Positions 61,440 through 64,000 of a stretch of 64,000 nt of DNA are shown piece after piece. Position numbers and translations under genes: made by a program. How positions within the stretch are numbered: the first letter of the stretch is position 1; each line of letters opens with the position of its first letter. Origin of the DNA: Triplophysa rosa (taxonomy: Eukaryota > Chordata > Actinopteri > Cypriniformes > Nemacheilidae); assembly GCF_024868665.1 (NCBI RefSeq), contig NC_079890.1, positions 26,270 through 90,269 of the forward strand, in the 5' to 3' direction. The notes under the pieces were generated by a model. It did no database searches. It was given only the letters and a program-made list of their open reading frames with translations, and was not told the origin of the DNA.

Positions 61440-62395
61440 ATTTGTATGTGTTCCTAAATCTTTGTTCACTCAGATTGCAAGCTCGTTTAAATATTTTAAG
61501 TTTACACACTGGATGCGCGGATCGCGTTTTATGCTCGGCTCACATCACCATATTAAAATGTTTCAAAACTTGATGATTAACAATAATTCACTTATTACCA
61601 TTACTTGTTTACAGCGGTTGTTCTTAGTAAATTCATATTCGTTCGTTAAAAATATATTAAGTAATGCTAATTTCAACAACTTGAAACATGAAAATGTGCA
61701 TTTCACTGCAACAAATGTTAATGAATTTGGCCTTAACACAAGACTGGCACCTTTTCCAAACCTAAAAGCAAGAATGTTCCTTCTAGAAGTTCAAATAGGG
61801 TCGTTGCCTTCAAGTTATAGCCTGTAAATAAATTTGCACGGATGCTTTTTTTGTTTGTTTTAAAACGCGCTGTGATTCCTTACCTTAGTTGAAATAGGCC
61901 TACCTTATTTATTGATGCAAATCCAATGCAAAGCTAAACAAGACACTGACCGTGAACGACAAAGAAAACAATATTTATATAAAGATGAAGGTCACGTAAT
62001 CAGGGAATCAAGCACTATGGCTCTGTCTTTGTTGCGGGGTATTTTTTAGGATATTAACAGTCGGCATGAGGCATTAAGCCCGTTTACTTTATTTATTATC
62101 AACATTATAAACAATAAAGCCAGGTATTCTTGTCAGATCTGGGTTTTGTTTCCGGGAGTTAGAGAAGAGCAGAGCGTTTTCTCCACTGTCGGCTTGTTAA
62201 CCGTCGGCTTGTTGAACAGACTTTCACCAGAGTAAAATAGACCTATATGCTTTTTTTTCTTATCAAGAACATGTAAAACAAAAAAAACAAGATAACCATA
62301 TATCAGAGACTGTCAATATACATTGCGTTTTGTTCGTTTTGTTAAGTTCGTTTTCTGCAGTTTTTATGTATTTTTTTATGCAGTTTTTATGTATT
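61440..62395. other. Unique segment between unit copies, possibly hAT interior
   Basis: About 950 bases not found elsewhere in the window. It starts where the hAT-like element of copy 2 departs from the short version, so it may be interior sequence of a longer element. The frame 61405-61827 has no motif. It ends at a single N (62396). Confidence 0.5.
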
Positions 62396-62396
62396 N
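62396..62396. other. Single-base N at a repeat junction
   Basis: One ambiguous base separates unique sequence from unit copy 3, which begins 24 bases into the repeat. This looks like an assembly join. Confidence 0.9.
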
Positions 62397-63905
62397 CTGC
62401 TGTTCCAAAGTTCACCGCTATGTGGCAGTATGGCACAGAACTGACGCAGAAGCGACAACATAGAAGAACATGATGAATCGCTCTACAAGCACTTTTGCGA
62501 CCATTTAAACTAGGGATGTGCACGAATATTCGAACATTCGAATATTCGATCCGCAATAACTATTCGAATATTAAAATGCTATTCGAATATTCCTGTTTTT
62601 CATAAGAATAAAACTGCGTCACCACAAGGTTAAGTTACCGTTACAGAAGACCTTAGAGTCAGGTCTTATTTAACGCTTCTTCACTTCTTCTGTAATGATT
62701 TTTTTAATGTACAGAAAATATAAAAAATCCGATATACAGGATATAATGTTAATGCATTATGAATATTTAATGATAATTAGAAGCTTGATGTGAAATTGTG
62801 ACTAAATAAAAATGTAACAAATTACGTCATTATTAACTTAATTTAAATAAACCAATATTCGTTTTTTATGAGCTCAAATATTCGAATATGAAATTATTGA
62901 AAAATGCCCATCCCTAGTTAATACATAGTCGAGCAGCGAGAGCTCACAGTACGGGAAGCCGCTATATTGTTTTAGCTATACTCGCTTGACTGAGCGTGTA
63001 ATATGCATGCGCGTGACGTCATTGTTTTCAGAAAGTTCCGTCTTGCAGTTTACATGGAAACGAAAGTGGTGGTGTTTTAAAAAGTTTGCGTTTTTGGTCC
63101 CCTAAAACGCCGTTTCCGTGTAAACGGACAGCTAAAACGCATATTTTTTTGCGTTTTCAGTAAAAATGGTCTCGTGTAAACAGCCTCTAAAATGCGTGTG
63201 TCTCGGTGAATGCATGAGACTTGAGAGCCCTGTAACATGAATAGAGTTTAGCGGGCTGTGCGTCAGTAATAACGGTCCGTGGGGAAATGCAGTGCTCTGT
63301 GTGTACTGTAGTTAAATATATTAAACAAACCTTCGAGGCAACAAAAATTGCCTCGATGATTTTTTGTATTCGAATTACTAGAGTTCTTCGAGGAATCGTT
63401 TCAGCCCTATCCTTGACATCATAAAACTCCTGGTATAAAAATTGAACAAATCTAATCCACACAGGTGGCACAGATCTGAAAAAACAGAAGCAGTAATGCT
63501 TGTTTTATAATCACCACATAAAAGTACAAAAAAAGTCCCACAAACCCCAGTCCACGGCTCAGCTGCCCACGATCCACTTCTCAGAAGAGAAGCCACATCA
63601 CACAGTCTGACTGCCATAACAGCTGAGGACGTCTGCATACAAGAGCACAGAGTCAAACACGGCACCATCACGCTCGCATAACACGGCATTTCAAAACTAA
63701 AGTTGTCAACGTCAATATCAAGACCAGTGAAACTTCACAAATTTTGATACCAATATATCAATAACACAGAAAAAAATCCTACTGTGGTACTGATCACTAG
63801 GCCTGTCGTGATAGTCAATTTATTGACTTATCAGGCGATAGGTTTGCGCGGTAAACCGGTTCTGGAAATTTATGTTTAGATTTCAATTGGTTCAATATCA
63901 GAATG
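62397..63905 (-). repeat. 1,533-bp tandem unit, copy 3 (contains second elavl2 first exon)
   Basis: Matches unit 1 with an offset of 2,816 bases and about 0.5% difference by eye. It contains the hAT-like element (from 62514) and the second first exon. Confidence 0.9.
63546..63617 (-). CDS. elavl2: elavl2 alternative first coding exon, copy 2
   Basis: Identical in coding sequence to 60730-60801, including the start codon and donor gtttgt. Being further from the body of the gene, it could act as an alternative 5' exon if the duplication is real, or be an assembly duplicate of copy 1. Sequence alone does not decide. Confidence 0.75.
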
Positions 63906-64000
63906 TTGCTCGTTTCGTTACTTGAAACACTGCTGTTCCAAAGTTCACCGCTATGTGGCAGTATGGCACAGAACTGACGCAGAAGCGACAACATAGAAGA
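63906..64000 (-). repeat. Start of a further tandem unit, cut by the window edge
   Basis: The sequence ttgctcgtttcgttacttga restarts 1,533 bases after the expected start of copy 3 and continues to the end of the window. Confidence 0.9.

Overview
The window looks like a teleost fish chromosome, probably an otophysan or cyprinid. It has spliced vertebrate genes with long introns, is very rich in cut-and-paste DNA transposons (mostly short hAT elements with 8-bp target duplications), and also carries L2-type LINE fragments, Tc1-like elements and tRNA-derived SINEs. I saw no bacterial, plasmid or phage features and no CRISPR array. Most open reading frames are chance frames or transposon relics.

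Two real protein-coding genes are present. dmrta1 (Dmrt4) lies on the + strand at about 5.7-7.3 kb in two exons and encodes a DM-domain plus DMA-domain transcription factor of 363 residues. elavl2 (HuB) lies on the - strand from about 60.8 kb down to about 17.85 kb. Its six core coding exons (19325-18998, 28023-27985, 28321-28096, 46098-45945, 46279-46176, 46720-46480) join in frame to a 358-residue three-RRM neuronal RNA-binding protein. An alternative 5' coding exon (60801-60730) extends it to 387 residues. The convergent dmrta1/elavl2 pair matches the neighbours DMRTA1 and ELAVL2 on human 9p21, which supports both names.

Layout: 0-5.3 kb is LINE and hAT debris; 5.3-7.3 kb dmrta1; 7.3-17.8 kb intergenic, holding two inverted copies of one 1.2-kb hAT element, a dead Tc1 element and L2 fragments; 17.85-19.3 kb the elavl2 3' UTR and last coding exon; 19.3-28.0 kb an intron with a dead Tc1 element, two TTAA-flanked MITEs and several hAT elements; 28.0-28.3 kb two elavl2 exons; 28.3-45.9 kb a large intron packed with hAT elements, a SINE and other debris; 45.9-46.7 kb three elavl2 exons; 46.7-60.7 kb the first intron, with transposon relics and a 532-base assembly gap; 59.5-64 kb a 1,533-bp unit carrying the alternative first exon, repeated in tandem (two full copies, one truncated copy and the start of another) with a single-base N at one junction.

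I do not see a new biological system. The most informative observations are the repeated elavl2 first exon, two NAGNAG tandem splice acceptors in elavl2, two different hAT elements that share one 8-bp target (three copies of the 8-mer), and a TTAA-type element nested in a hAT element whose unoccupied site survives in a second hAT copy elsewhere in the window.
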